Positions 20,101 through 30,527 of a stretch of DNA of 34,659 bases are shown here, one piece after another; the first letter of the stretch is position 1; every line of letters starts with the position of its first letter. The DNA is taken from assembly GCF_000325745.1 (NCBI RefSeq), contig NC_019907.1, positions 1,470,001 through 1,504,659 of the forward strand. The letters are read 5' to 3'. The DNA comes from Liberibacter crescens BT-1. Its GTDB lineage: Bacteria; Pseudomonadota; Alphaproteobacteria; Rhizobiales; Rhizobiaceae. The position numbers and the translations under genes were made by a program. The notes beneath the pieces were generated by a model. That model ran no database searches and was not told the DNA's origin. It worked only from the letters and a program-made list of their open reading frames with translations.

Positions 20101-20681
20101 CACCATTGATTCCAAGATTATTCAACGAAAAGCCTCTGAATAATTATTCTTTAAGACGTGGACGTATGATCCATAAATTACTTCAAATAATATTTGATAT
20201 TCCAGAAGAAGACAGTAAAAAATATATACTTTCATATTGCAATTACAATACACGTCTCTGGCCTAAAAAAGAATCTGAAAAATTAATTTCATCTTTTATA
20301 GATATTATAAAATATCCAAGCATACCTTCTTCTATAGAATATACTTCATGTGCAGAAGTATCTATTGCAGGAAAAATTAGTTTCAAAAACAGAGACTTCT
20401 TTGTCGCTGGACGAGTAGATAGAATGTTTATCTCAGAAGAAAAAATTTTTCTTCTTGAATATAAAACGAATCATATTTTTCCAAAATTACAATCAGAAAT
20501 TCCAATTTCACATATTTCCCAATTATCTATATATAGAGAGGTTTTAAAACCTCTCTATCCAAATAAACAATTTGAATGCCTTCTTATATACACACAGGAA
20601 CCAAAAGTATTTACACTTAGCAATTCACAATTAGAAAATTCTCTTATACAAATAGAAAATAAGTTTTATTATTCTTCTTGA
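17142..20681 (+). CDS. addA: AddA helicase-nuclease subunit
   Basis: AddA is the UvrD-like 3'-5' helicase and nuclease of AddAB. The 1179-residue protein has Walker A ANAGSGKTHV at 39-48, the Walker B ILIDEVQDTSPIQW near 412, GDRKQSIYSFQGA (motif III/IV), and MTVHASKGLEAP and YVGMTRAADRL (motifs V and VI). The C-terminal nuclease has VAGRVDRMF but then reads FLLEYKTN, with Glu1106 where the family normally has the catalytic Asp of D-Y-K. The substitution could weaken or abolish this nuclease, leaving AddB's intact one. It overlaps addB by 11 bp and is followed by trxA after 61 bp. Confidence 0.94.
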   Translation: MKNDILSKTISKTEDWINWTEKQQSLASDPRRSVWVSANAGSGKTHVLAQRVIRLLLAKYKPSSLLCLTYTKEAASEMSNRVFEKLAEWTCLSDDELSKQIIKIEGKEPDKKKLIEARNLFIKALETPGGLKVQTIHAFCEAILQQFPLEANIAGHFSVIDDLSKQKIIQEAQQLMLSSIAKDTNSLLNKSFKRIIDLVDEKEITELISQIVTHRHALKSFFSFAAVNGGEEAVLRDRFGLEKQQDYTKLLSNLWPLPNFEYKEFVKLLREDNGIKALERAEILEKSALEIDPLQRFELIKRIFLTQELQPHKRIITKYIKEKAPHLEKTIKNLQEYIFTFCNHFNIAKMMEHTLLVLNFANNFIVKHEELKAKYSVLDFEDLIIRTAHLLKKSDVGAWIRYKLDQAIDHILIDEVQDTSPIQWEVIRALTEDFFSGENAHLRTLFAVGDRKQSIYSFQGARADRFSLESQITRSHVINSGQLFSTVQLPLSFRSTADILSAVDKVFSFKENAKGLATESKDIIHHSNRIGEPGTVDVWETIFSEKNPKQEDDWVSYFKHIPQNAPSVILAQRIADTILNMIENVTIINNGKKRLIVPGDILILVRKRNSFINCLTRILKNSNKIPVSGPDKLNLTDHIAVQDLIALGRVILSQEDDLSLASLLKSPLFSLSEDEIFELSAMRKTSESVFSHLNRLATAGHPVFIGVWDKLNSLIILSQSCSAYDFFSLTLGQKGGRKNFLARFGNEINDILDEFMNFALKKEQDGFITLQEFISIIEKEAPIIKRQHNQNFNEVRIMTVHASKGLEAPVVFLVDAGTKAFSKQHVKKLRLLTSDNNQNETSIPVWIPSSDFDNTVNSEDLNCLKNLEQEEYHRLLYVGMTRAADRLIICGYGSTKNNEGTWSDIVTKAFTGDERAKETTFYGLNETWKGLQWRTYCTEQVPFEDEIFKPKFEDTKKIPEELLIPPENQYILPYFINPSNIENIGPSPLIPRLFNEKPLNNYSLRRGRMIHKLLQIIFDIPEEDSKKYILSYCNYNTRLWPKKESEKLISSFIDIIKYPSIPSSIEYTSCAEVSIAGKISFKNRDFFVAGRVDRMFISEEKIFLLEYKTNHIFPKLQSEIPISHISQLSIYREVLKPLYPNKQFECLLIYTQEPKVFTLSNSQLENSLIQIENKFYYSS

Positions 20682-20742
20682 AATAACTTCCTGTAGTTAT
20701 CAGATTAATGAATAAAGAAAAAAGTGTTAAGGAGCTTTAGTA

Positions 20743-21063
20743 ATGAATATACTTTCAGTAGATTCTCAAGATTTTAATAGTCATGTTTTGGAATCTAAAA
20801 AACCAGTTGTTGTAGATTTTTGGGCAGATTGGTGTGGTCCTTGTAAAGCAATTGCCCCTATACTCCAAGAAATAGCTAAAGATTTAGCTGATAAAGTAAC
20901 AGTTATAAAAATTAATATTGATAATAATAATAATTTAGCCACACAATACGGAATACGTTCAATTCCTACTCTTGCCTTTTTTAAAGAAGGAAATATCGTT
21001 GATGTTAAAGTTGGAAATGACACAAAAGATAATATCTCTAATTGGATTTTATCTTTAATATAA
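20743..21063 (+). CDS. trxA: Thioredoxin
   Basis: A 106-residue classical thioredoxin with the active site WCGPCK (Cys31, Cys34), the buried Asp near residue 25 (VVDFWADW) and the cis-proline loop RSIPTL. It reduces cytoplasmic disulfides using electrons from thioredoxin reductase. A strong Shine-Dalgarno AAGGAG at 20729-20734 sits 8 nt before the ATG, suggesting high translation. It converges with folC; only 29 bp lie between the two stop codons and no terminator is visible. Confidence 0.96.
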   Translation: MNILSVDSQDFNSHVLESKKPVVVDFWADWCGPCKAIAPILQEIAKDLADKVTVIKINIDNNNNLATQYGIRSIPTLAFFKEGNIVDVKVGNDTKDNISNWILSLI

Positions 21064-21092
21064 GTTATCTAATTTAAAATATTCATTTCTCA

Positions 21093-22457
21093 TTACTTTG
21101 GAAGTATACCACTCTCAGAAAGAACATTTCCAACAAGATACAAAGAACCTCCAATTAAAATACGAGGAGCAATGCTACTTGAGTTCATTCTTTTTATATT
21201 GGAAAGTGCTTCATAAACAGAAGAAGCTGGAGAAGCTTCAAGTCCTGCTTCTCTAGCTTTTTGAGCTAGCATAACTGGATCAGCACTTTTTTGATTATTA
21301 TCATAATTCACAAAAGAATCTTCTAAAGGAAGAGATATTGTAAAAACATGTAAAGGCAACTGAGAAAATTGTTTAAAATAATCTAAATGGTTTTTATCAT
21401 TTTTCATACCAATTATAAGATACAATGGCCGATATTGAAGCCTAGAAAGTTGAGATATGAATTTAGAAATGACTACCCCTGCATCAGGGTTATGTCCACC
21501 ATCAATCCAAATCTCACTGCCGTCTTGAACTTTTTGTAATAAAGAACCTTGTGAAACCTTTTGAAGCCGACCAAACCACTCAACAGATAGAAATGCTTTT
21601 TCTATATCATTATTTTTTAAGGTTAATCCGGCGATTTGGAGTGCACGTATAGCAGTAGAGGCATTAAAATATTGATGATATCCTAAAAGACTAGGAATTG
21701 GTAAATCTATCTTAGATACTTGATCCATATAAATTAAACGGCCATTTTTTTCAAAAACTGAAAAATCTTTTCCGTAAACAGAATAAGGAGATTTTTGTAC
21801 CTCTGCAGCAGCAATCAATACTTCACGCGCTTCATCATACGGTTGATGGCCTATAACAACCGGAAAACCATTCTTTATAATACCAGCTTTCTCTTTAGCA
21901 ATTAAAGAAACATTATTACCAAGATAAAATTCATGATCCAAAGAAATTGATGTAATGATAGAAACAGCAGGATTTTCAATGACATTTGTAGCATCAATTC
22001 TACCTCCTAACCCTACTTCAATGATGGATATATCTGCAGGATATTCTGAAAATAGAATAAATGCGATAGCAACTGAAATTTCAAAAAAAGTAATAGGATC
22101 TCCATTATTAACCCGTTCAACATGATGTAAAACATCTAGTAATACATCATCATCAACAAAACGTCCTGCTCCTCCTTTTACTCCTAGTCGAAAACGTTCA
22201 TGCCATTCAATAAGATGCGGAGATGTATGAACATGAACAGATAGACCGATTGCCTCACATAATGATCTACAAAATGCAGCTGTAGAACCTTTACCATTAG
22301 TACCTGCTATATGAATCACAGGAGGTAAACGATCCTGTGGTCTACCAAGACGATCTAACAAGCTAACTATTCTGTCTAGAGAACGGATACTGAGTGTCTT
22401 CCTCTGAAGAGTTATTAACTTTTCAATCTCTAAAGTAGCAAGTTTCTTATTTATCAT
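21093..22457 (-). CDS. folC: Bifunctional folylpolyglutamate/dihydrofolate synthase
   Basis: FolC adds glutamate to dihydropteroate or to folates. The 454-residue protein carries the Mur-ligase-type P-loop [13 protein letters not shown] (51-59 core), the family motif [14 protein letters not shown], and DGGHNPDAG in the C-terminal domain. An upstream ATG at 22490 would overlap accD further; 22457 is preferred because it forms a classic ATGA overlap with the accD stop (22454-22456) and gives an N-terminus of normal length. Translation is therefore coupled to accD in an accD-folC operon. Confidence 0.93.
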   Translation of the reverse strand: MINKKLATLEIEKLITLQRKTLSIRSLDRIVSLLDRLGRPQDRLPPVIHIAGTNGKGSTAAFCRSLCEAIGLSVHVHTSPHLIEWHERFRLGVKGGAGRFVDDDVLLDVLHHVERVNNGDPITFFEISVAIAFILFSEYPADISIIEVGLGGRIDATNVIENPAVSIITSISLDHEFYLGNNVSLIAKEKAGIIKNGFPVVIGHQPYDEAREVLIAAAEVQKSPYSVYGKDFSVFEKNGRLIYMDQVSKIDLPIPSLLGYHQYFNASTAIRALQIAGLTLKNNDIEKAFLSVEWFGRLQKVSQGSLLQKVQDGSEIWIDGGHNPDAGVVISKFISQLSRLQYRPLYLIIGMKNDKNHLDYFKQFSQLPLHVFTISLPLEDSFVNYDNNQKSADPVMLAQKAREAGLEASPASSVYEALSNIKRMNSSSIAPRILIGGSLYLVGNVLSESGILPK

Positions 22458-23308
22458 GCAGCACTTTTTGTTAGCATCTTGCATAAGCATGCTAAAGTTT
22501 CTGGAATATCATGGCGATGAACTATCATATCTATCATTCCATGTTTCACGAGATACTCAGATGTTTGAAATCCTATTGGCAATTTTTCTCGCATTGTTTG
22601 TTCGATAACTCGTTTTCCAGCGAAACCAATTTCAGCTCCTGGTTCAGCTAAATGTATATCACCTAACATAGCATAAGAAGCAGTTACACCTCCGGTAGTA
22701 GGATTCATTAAAACAACTATATAAGGAAGATTTGCTTCTTTAAGCATATTTACTGCGATTGTTGTGCGAGGAAGCTGCATCAATGACAAAATACCCTCCT
22801 GCATTCTTGCACCACCAGATGCAGTAAACATTACTAAAGGACATTTTTCATAAATTGCTTTTTCGAAAGCTTTTATAATTGCTTCACCAGCAGCAATCCC
22901 TAATGAACCTCCAATAAAATTAAATTCATGTATAACAGAAACAAGTTTTAAATCTCGAACTTTTCCAATCGCTGATACTATTGTATCCTCTAGCCCCGTT
23001 TTAAGACGATTCTCTTTTAAGCGATCTACATATCTTTTAGTATCACGAAATTTTAATGGATCCTGCAACACTTTTGGTTGATTTAATAAAGTATATTTTT
23101 TCTTATCAAATAAGAAATTTAACCTATCTTTTGCAAAAATCTTCATATGATAACCAGAAGAAGGAACAACCCACTGATTCTCTTCTAAATCTTTATGGTA
23201 AACTATCTCTCCTGTTTCTGGACATTTTACCCAGAGATTATCTGGGATAACCCGACGACCAAACATAGAATTTATACGTGGACGGACAAAATTTGTAATC
23301 CAGTTCAA
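22454..23308 (-). CDS. accD: Acetyl-CoA carboxylase carboxyltransferase, beta subunit
   Basis: AccD with AccA transfers carboxyl from biotin to acetyl-CoA, committing carbon to fatty acid synthesis. The 284-residue protein has the carboxyltransferase core, including [27 protein letters not shown] and [17 protein letters not shown]. The start codon is TTG at 23308, supported by AGGAG at 23317-23321 eight bases upstream and by the family N-terminus [10 protein letters not shown]. The zinc-ribbon cysteines of E. coli AccD are not present as CxxC pairs: the region reads WVKCPETGE and later WVVPSSGYH, with one Cys only. A trpF remnant ends just upstream. Confidence 0.94.
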   Translation of the reverse strand: MNWITNFVRPRINSMFGRRVIPDNLWVKCPETGEIVYHKDLEENQWVVPSSGYHMKIFAKDRLNFLFDKKKYTLLNQPKVLQDPLKFRDTKRYVDRLKENRLKTGLEDTIVSAIGKVRDLKLVSVIHEFNFIGGSLGIAAGEAIIKAFEKAIYEKCPLVMFTASGGARMQEGILSLMQLPRTTIAVNMLKEANLPYIVVLMNPTTGGVTASYAMLGDIHLAEPGAEIGFAGKRVIEQTMREKLPIGFQTSEYLVKHGMIDMIVHRHDIPETLACLCKMLTKSAA

Positions 23309-23310
23309 AA

Positions 23311-23491
23311 TTAAAACTCCTGGCTATTAAATCTCTTATTTATTTGTTTAGCAATTTTTACAGCTACATCCAAATCTATAAAACGAGAATTTTTATTAAA
23401 AAATAAAACCTATGTAATCTGCACCACAATCAATTGATCTTTCAACAACCTCTAATGTCTTTAAAGCATAAACTTTTATTTTAAGCTTCAT
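23311..23491 (-). pseudogene. trpF: Remnant of trpF (phosphoribosylanthranilate isomerase), 5' part only
   Basis: The minus strand from ATG 23491 reads MKLKIKVYALKTLEVVERSI and on to CGADYIGFIF before a stop at a T run. In the shifted frame it continues as NKNSRFIDLDVAVKIAKQI and stops at 23311-23313. This follows the TrpF N-terminus as I know it (K-I-K-I-C-G-L-K-T ... GADYVGFVFFPKSPR). The active-site ICG is changed to VYA, a homopolymer shift lies at 23398-23403, and about three quarters of the gene is missing. In rhizobia the order is trpF-trpB-trpA-accD-folC, so trpB and trpA appear deleted between this remnant and accD. The remnant's end overlaps the accD ribosome binding site. Confidence 0.7.
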
Positions 23492-23685
23492 TTCTTATAC
23501 TTTTAAGAAAATTTCTGTTTCAAACATTTATTCTTTCAATTCATTTTATTAATATGGTAATATTTATAAAACTTCAATAAATCCACTATTTTCATAGTGC
23601 AATTTATTTTATGTACATTCCTAAGTTCTAAATAAAGAGTTTTTTCTTATAAAAATTTATATTTTTTAAAAAAAGGTGATCACTC
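23492..23685. other. AT-rich spacer upstream of the nitroreductase
   Basis: With the trpF remnant this completes the 377-bp gap between accD and the nitroreductase. No gene fragment was recognised here. AAGGTGA just before the ATG at 23686 is the likely ribosome site. Divergent promoters for accD and the nitroreductase probably lie within, but no clear -35/-10 pair stands out. Confidence 0.3.
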
Positions 23686-24267
23686 ATGATTTCAATTAAT
23701 AATCGTACTTCAGAGCACACTATTGATTCCATATTCTTAAATCGATGGTCACCCCGTGCCTTTAATCAAGAAGCTATTTCTGAAAAAGATCTATTAACAA
23801 TACTTGATGCAGCACACTGGGCACCTTCATCTTTCAATTATCAACCTTGGAAGTTTTTATATGCTTTACGTGACACAAAAGAATGGGATAAACTTTTCTC
23901 TATTCTTTCTGAAAATAATCAAATCTGGGTAAAAAACGCTTCTGCACTTGTTATTATATTTTCAGAAACTAAAAATCACTCAAACGAAAAAATTTATAGT
24001 CATTCTTTTGATGCTGGTTGTTCTTGGGGGTTTCTTGCATTGCAAACAATTATGTTAGGCTATTATGCTCATGCCATGACTGGAATTAATTTTCAAGCTG
24101 CTAAATCAATATTAGGTTATTCTGATTTTTATCGCCTTGAGGCAGCTGTTGCTATAGGTAAACATACAAATCCAGAAATTCTTCCAGAAAATTTAAGAAA
24201 AAAAGAAATTCCAAATGATCGGAAATCTCTTTCTGAAGTATGTTTCAAAGGGAATTTTCCATTTTAA
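23686..24267 (+). CDS. Nitroreductase family protein
   Basis: A 193-residue FMN-dependent nitroreductase-fold protein, probably a homodimer using NAD(P)H; the physiological substrate is unknown. Diagnostic features are RWSPRAFNQEAIS near 21-33, the FMN-contacting APSSFNYQPWKF near 46-57, and the segment AGCSWGFLALQTIMLGY. It ends 4 bp before the gyrB stop on the other strand, so the two genes converge with no room for a terminator. Normal length; no link in function to its neighbours. Confidence 0.85.
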   Translation: MISINNRTSEHTIDSIFLNRWSPRAFNQEAISEKDLLTILDAAHWAPSSFNYQPWKFLYALRDTKEWDKLFSILSENNQIWVKNASALVIIFSETKNHSNEKIYSHSFDAGCSWGFLALQTIMLGYYAHAMTGINFQAAKSILGYSDFYRLEAAVAIGKHTNPEILPENLRKKEIPNDRKSLSEVCFKGNFPF

Positions 24268-24271
24268 GAAA

Positions 24272-26707
<2,436 letters not shown>

Positions 26708-26746
26708 TCACAAGTTAGCACTGATATGGACTTCATAAAAACACCC

Positions 26747-26761
26747 TTAAATTCTCTTTAA
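26747..26761. promoter_or_regulatory. CtrA-type box upstream of gyrB
   Basis: A perfect TTAA-N7-TTAA match, 46 bp upstream of the gyrB ATG at 26701, where it could overlap the promoter. Unproven; one of six such boxes in the window. Confidence 0.3.
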
Positions 26762-26830
26762 TGTAATTAGATTTTAAATAAATATATAAACAGCTTTATG
26801 AAAGCTTATATTTTTTATAAATTTAAATAA

Positions 26831-27532
26831 TTAATTTTCGGACTCTGTAGAAATTAATTTCCAATTAGGATTACTAGAAGAAATTTTCCGTGCAAAAGTC
26901 CAAATATCAACTACCTTTCCAGTAATTTCAGGTTCTTTTTTAAGAAGAAGACCTTCTTGATCATAAGAAGCAGAAATAATTTGACCAACTATACGACAAG
27001 TAATCATTATATTATCGTTTACTATCTTAGCATCCAAGATCTTGACACTATCTGTTCCTATTAAACTTGATTTAATATTTTTATTATCTTTTTTATTCTT
27101 ACGCTCAGATATAGATAACACAAAATTATCATATACTTCTTTAAAAAGAAGATCCTTTACTTCACTTAAATCCCTTTCATAAAAAGCAACAACTATCATT
27201 TCATAAGCAACTCTTACCCCTTTAATGAAATCCTCTGGATTGAAATGAGGATATACTGAAATAACTTTACGTAAGGAGTTATTTAACTCACTTCCAATAG
27301 GAGAAACAGCATCAATATAACTAAAATTATTAAAGTTTTCTTCCTTGTTAATAGAAGAGACTACTAACTTTTTATCTTTTTTAGATACTTTTGAAAGTTC
27401 TTCATGTATAGAAAAAATATCTGCTGGAGGTTTTTCATTACCAGTTCTTTTTCCTAAAAAACTTCGAAGTTGAATAAACAATAAAATTGTTACAATAAGA
27501 AAAAAAAATGTTATAAAATCACTCAAATTCAT
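26831..27532 (-). CDS. timA: Tim44-like domain protein (TimA)
   Basis: An N-terminally anchored protein of the alphaproteobacterial TimA/Tim44-like family. The N-terminus LSDFITFFFLIVTILLFIQL is a single membrane segment, followed by RSFLGKRTGNEKPPADIF, the motif typical of the family, a variable linker, and a C-terminal Tim44-like domain with PEDFIKGVRVAYEMIVVAFY and DLSEVKDLLF. The bacterial function is not well defined; a role at the inner membrane is inferred. A GTG at 27547 would add five residues; ATG 27532 is preferred, with AAGGTGG upstream. Length 233 residues. It diverges from secB. Confidence 0.85.
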   Translation of the reverse strand: MNLSDFITFFFLIVTILLFIQLRSFLGKRTGNEKPPADIFSIHEELSKVSKKDKKLVVSSINKEENFNNFSYIDAVSPIGSELNNSLRKVISVYPHFNPEDFIKGVRVAYEMIVVAFYERDLSEVKDLLFKEVYDNFVLSISERKNKKDNKNIKSSLIGTDSVKILDAKIVNDNIMITCRIVGQIISASYDQEGLLLKKEPEITGKVVDIWTFARKISSSNPNWKLISTESEN

Positions 27533-27867
27533 TCCTATCGAAACCACCTTCTAAAAATCAGAATCACTTAAAACATATAATTGCAAGGTTTATATTTTTC
27601 AAATAAAATAAGATAATTTTTTATTAAAGTACTTAAAATACAACTTTTAAACTTTTAAGTATTTTTTTATTATTAAATCAAATATAATAATCCATTTAAT
27701 AAATGTAAGCTATGTACACTAATTTTTTCTACAAAAAAGAAACATATAAATTTTTATATGTAACATATTCAAAAACTTTATATAATAAAGTTAAAACCCA
27801 CTTAAAACCATAGATATCTATAAAAGAATATAGATGAAATCATGTTATAAATTTTAAAGGAAAAATA
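27533..27867. promoter_or_regulatory. Divergent timA-secB intergenic region
   Basis: About 330 bp of very AT-rich DNA, with no gene seen. It contains a near-perfect palindrome ACATATAAA-TT-TTTATATGT (27742-27761), a TATAAT hexamer at 27781-27786 reading toward secB but without a good -35, a perfect CtrA-type box at 27791-27805, and a 12-bp perfect palindrome ATAGATATCTAT at 27810-27821. The secB ribosome site AAAGGA lies just before the ATG. Rhizobia carry fxsA near here; no trace was found. Confidence 0.4.
27791..27805. promoter_or_regulatory. CtrA-type box upstream of secB
   Basis: A perfect TTAA-N7-TTAA match starting 4 bp after a TATAAT hexamer and 63 bp before the secB ATG, a position where a bound regulator would cover the start of transcription. 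Unproven. Confidence 0.3.
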
Positions 27868-28350
27868 ATGGAACAAAATAATGGAACCAAAAAAAACTTA
27901 AATCCTAATATTATGGTTCTTGGTCAGTATATAAAAGACCTATCTTTTGAAAGTCCTAATTCCCCAAATTCACTTCAAAAACACGAAAAATCACCTAATA
28001 TAAATATTACTGTAAATGTCAACGCCAATCCTCTTATAAATAACGATTTTGATGTAGTTCTATCATTAAATGCTGAAGCTAAAGATGAAGAGAAAATACT
28101 ATTTAATATAGAGTTAGCATATGGAGGTGTTTTTCGTATTACAGACTTTCCACAAGAACATATACTACCTGTTCTACTTATAGAGTGTCCTCGACTTTTA
28201 TTTCCTTTTGTAAGACAAATCATTGCAGATGTAACACGAGACGGTGCCTTCCACCCCCTCATGATTGATCCAATTGATTTTTCTCAAATATATACACAAA
28301 AAATTTTAGAAGAAAAATCTCTTAATACGAAAAACAATACATCCCATTAA
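27868..28350 (+). CDS. secB: Protein-export chaperone SecB
   Basis: SecB keeps preproteins unfolded in the cytoplasm and hands them to SecA. The 160-residue protein shows the family core: [17 protein letters not shown] near 17-33, [12 protein letters not shown], the central [23 protein letters not shown], and the C-terminal [29 protein letters not shown]. It converges with dnaQ with 15 bp between stop codons. Intact. Confidence 0.95.
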   Translation: MEQNNGTKKNLNPNIMVLGQYIKDLSFESPNSPNSLQKHEKSPNINITVNVNANPLINNDFDVVLSLNAEAKDEEKILFNIELAYGGVFRITDFPQEHILPVLLIECPRLLFPFVRQIIADVTRDGAFHPLMIDPIDFSQIYTQKILEEKSLNTKNNTSH

Positions 28351-28365
28351 GATTATGACGTATAT

Positions 28366-29076
28366 TTAAAAATGGTATACTTTTTTCCAAATAGACTTAA
28401 TTCCTATTTTTGTTATAATCTTATTATGTCTTTTTATCTCTTCTTCAGTAATTCTAGAAGGTAATGTCTTTAGGCGTTTTTTTTGAAAAATTTCATTAAT
28501 GTTAGCATCTTTTTCTTCATGAAAACTATTTACAACTTGATGAAAAGCAAAATCTGTTTGATGACCTCCTATCATTTGTATATAAATTTCTGAAAGAAGT
28601 TCAGAATCTAACAAAGCTCCATGCTTCAAACGATTTGAATTATTAATACCATATCGACGACAAAGAGCATCTAAGGAATTTTGAGCCATTGGATGCTTTC
28701 TTCTTGCAAGAGATAACGTATCAATTACTCTTTCAAAAGAAACTATAGGTTTACCTAATCTTTCAAGTTCAGCATTAATAAACTTTATATCAAATGTAGC
28801 ATTATGGGCTATCCATTTTGCGTTTTCATTATTAAAAAAATTCCAAAAATCTTCGAAAATTGAAGAAAAAGAAGGCATTTCTTTTAAAAAATCATTTGAA
28901 ATACCATGCAATTCCAATGCATCTGGATGAACTTGCCTATCTCCAGGACAAATAAAAACATGAAATGTGCGACCTGTTTTAAAATGATTAACTAATTCGA
29001 CTGCACCAATTTCTATAATTCTATCATTTTTATAATCAAGACCTGTAGTTTCCGTATCAAAAACAATCTCACGCAT
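28366..29076 (-). CDS. dnaQ: DNA polymerase III epsilon subunit
   Basis: DnaQ is the 3'-5' proofreading exonuclease of the replicative polymerase. The DEDDh motifs are complete: FDTETTGL with Asp7 and Glu9 (Exo I), HNATFDIKF (Exo II) and RLKHGALLDSELL (Exo III, His and Asp). A C-terminal tail of about 60 residues would contact the alpha subunit. Length 236 residues. The start overlaps the end of coaE by 8 bp in the minus-strand maf-aroE-coaE-dnaQ operon. Confidence 0.95.
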   Translation of the reverse strand: MREIVFDTETTGLDYKNDRIIEIGAVELVNHFKTGRTFHVFICPGDRQVHPDALELHGISNDFLKEMPSFSSIFEDFWNFFNNENAKWIAHNATFDIKFINAELERLGKPIVSFERVIDTLSLARRKHPMAQNSLDALCRRYGINNSNRLKHGALLDSELLSEIYIQMIGGHQTDFAFHQVVNSFHEEKDANINEIFQKKRLKTLPSRITEEEIKRHNKIITKIGIKSIWKKVYHF

Positions 29077-29677
29077 TCTTTTTCTTTAAATTATAAGTCC
29101 TATAAATATCATTCAAAATATTACAAACATCATCTCGGGTTTTATCAAAACTTTCTTGTGTATTAATGATATAATCAACACGAAGTATTTTATACTTTGC
29201 ATCTATTTGTCGAGATAAAATAAGAAAAAATTTTTCTTCTGTAAAATTTTCTCTAGCCAAAACTCGACTACGTTGAATATCAAGACTACAATGAACAAGA
29301 ATTATTTTATCAAAAAAACTCTCCCTCCTTGTTTCAAAAAGAAGAGGACTTTCAAAAACAACTATTTTTTCTCCCCTATAAAAAAAATCCTTAAGAATTT
29401 CTCTCTCTCTTATCCTTATCATTGGATGTATAATATTCTCAAGAATTTTGAATTTTTCTGGTTCTTCATTAAGTTTCTTAAATAAAATTTCCTTATCAAC
29501 TTTATTATCTTTCGTGGATCCTGGAAAATTATTTTCAATAACAGTTACTGCTGAACCCTGATATAAATCATTCACTATATCATCAGCACTAATAACAGAA
29601 ACTCCATTTTCTTTAAAAAAATTTGATACAGTTGTTTTACCTGTACCTATAGAACCAGTTATACCTAATATAATCAT
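29069..29677 (-). CDS. coaE: Dephospho-CoA kinase
   Basis: CoaE phosphorylates dephospho-CoA, the last step of coenzyme A synthesis. The P-loop GSIGTGKT is at residues 8-15 and the CoA-binding segment SADDIVNDL near 29-37. An upstream ATG (29725) would overlap aroE and add 16 residues before the P-loop; ATG 29677, one base after the aroE stop, gives the family N-terminus MIILGITGS and 202 residues. The end overlaps dnaQ by 8 bp. Together with coaA at 3376 the window encodes both the first and the last kinase of the pathway. Confidence 0.94.
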   Translation of the reverse strand: MIILGITGSIGTGKTTVSNFFKENGVSVISADDIVNDLYQGSAVTVIENNFPGSTKDNKVDKEILFKKLNEEPEKFKILENIIHPMIRIREREILKDFFYRGEKIVVFESPLLFETRRESFFDKIILVHCSLDIQRSRVLARENFTEEKFFLILSRQIDAKYKILRVDYIINTQESFDKTRDDVCNILNDIYRTYNLKKKNA

Positions 29678-29678
29678 T

Positions 29679-30527
29679 TTATGATTTAATATCACAAATA
29701 AGAAGAGACCGGAGAGAGTCATCAATCTTAGGCCAAGTTTTAAACCATTTTTTAAAGCCTAATCTAGCTTGATGAAGTAACATTCCAAGTCCATCAACTG
29801 TAATAAAGCCCTGTTGTTCAGCTTGCTTTAAAATTTCTGTTTTTAATGGGATATAAACAATATCAGCAACAATAGCTCCAGGAATAAGTGGAGAAAAATC
29901 TATTTTAAATGAATCATTATAACCTATACTTGTAGGTATAGTATTTACAAAAAGACCTGCTCTTTGCATAACTTCATTTAAAGCTTCTAAAGGATGAGCA
30001 TAAATTCTCTTACATGAAAAATGATCAACTAATGCATTTGCTCGAGATATTGTTCTATTAACGACATGTATTTCTGAAAAACCATTATCACATAAAACTT
30101 TTACAACAGCACGACTTGCCCCTCCAGATCCCATAACAACTGCTTTAGATAATTTTTTCCAATTTGGTTGCACTTCATCAAGACTAGCAGAAAAACCATA
30201 ATAATCTGTATTCGTCGCATTCAATTTTTCATCTTCAAACCAAAGAGTATTGATTGCTCCAATCTCTTCAGCTTCTGGTGTAACATAATCAACTAATTTA
30301 TAAATAATTTCTTTATAAGGAATAGTGACATTACCACCAACATAATCAATTTCTCTTGCCTTTATATTTTTAATAAAACCTTTAAATTTCTCTGGTTCTA
30401 TAGATTCAATAACGTATGAACCTGAAATTTTCATACTGTTTAGCCAATATCTATGTATAAGAGGTGATCGAGAATATTCAATTGGCCAGCCAACTATAAA
30501 TGCTTTAGGATTTTTCTTATTAATCAA
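29679..30527 (-). CDS. aroE: Shikimate dehydrogenase (NADP+)
   Basis: AroE reduces 3-dehydroshikimate in the chorismate pathway. The 282-residue protein has the substrate motif EYSRSPLIH near 17-25, catalytic Lys72 in NVTIPYKE, Asp108 in NATNTDYYGF, and the NADP-binding glycine loop VMGSGGASRAVV near 131-142. The start overlaps maf by 8 bp and the stop is one base from coaE. It suggests that the shikimate pathway is kept although the neighbouring trpF is broken. Confidence 0.94.
   Translation of the reverse strand: MINKKNPKAFIVGWPIEYSRSPLIHRYWLNSMKISGSYVIESIEPEKFKGFIKNIKAREIDYVGGNVTIPYKEIIYKLVDYVTPEAEEIGAINTLWFEDEKLNATNTDYYGFSASLDEVQPNWKKLSKAVVMGSGGASRAVVKVLCDNGFSEIHVVNRTISRANALVDHFSCKRIYAHPLEALNEVMQRAGLFVNTIPTSIGYNDSFKIDFSPLIPGAIVADIVYIPLKTEILKQAEQQGFITVDGLGMLLHQARLGFKKWFKTWPKIDDSLRSLLICDIKS

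Noticed and set aside
22458-22490. Longer FolC start at ATG 22490
   Set aside because: It would overlap accD by 37 bp and add residues before the normal N-terminus; the ATGA overlap at 22454-22457 is the usual coupled start.
29678-29725. Longer CoaE start at ATG 29725
   Set aside because: It lies inside aroE and puts 16 extra residues before a P-loop that is normally near the N-terminus.
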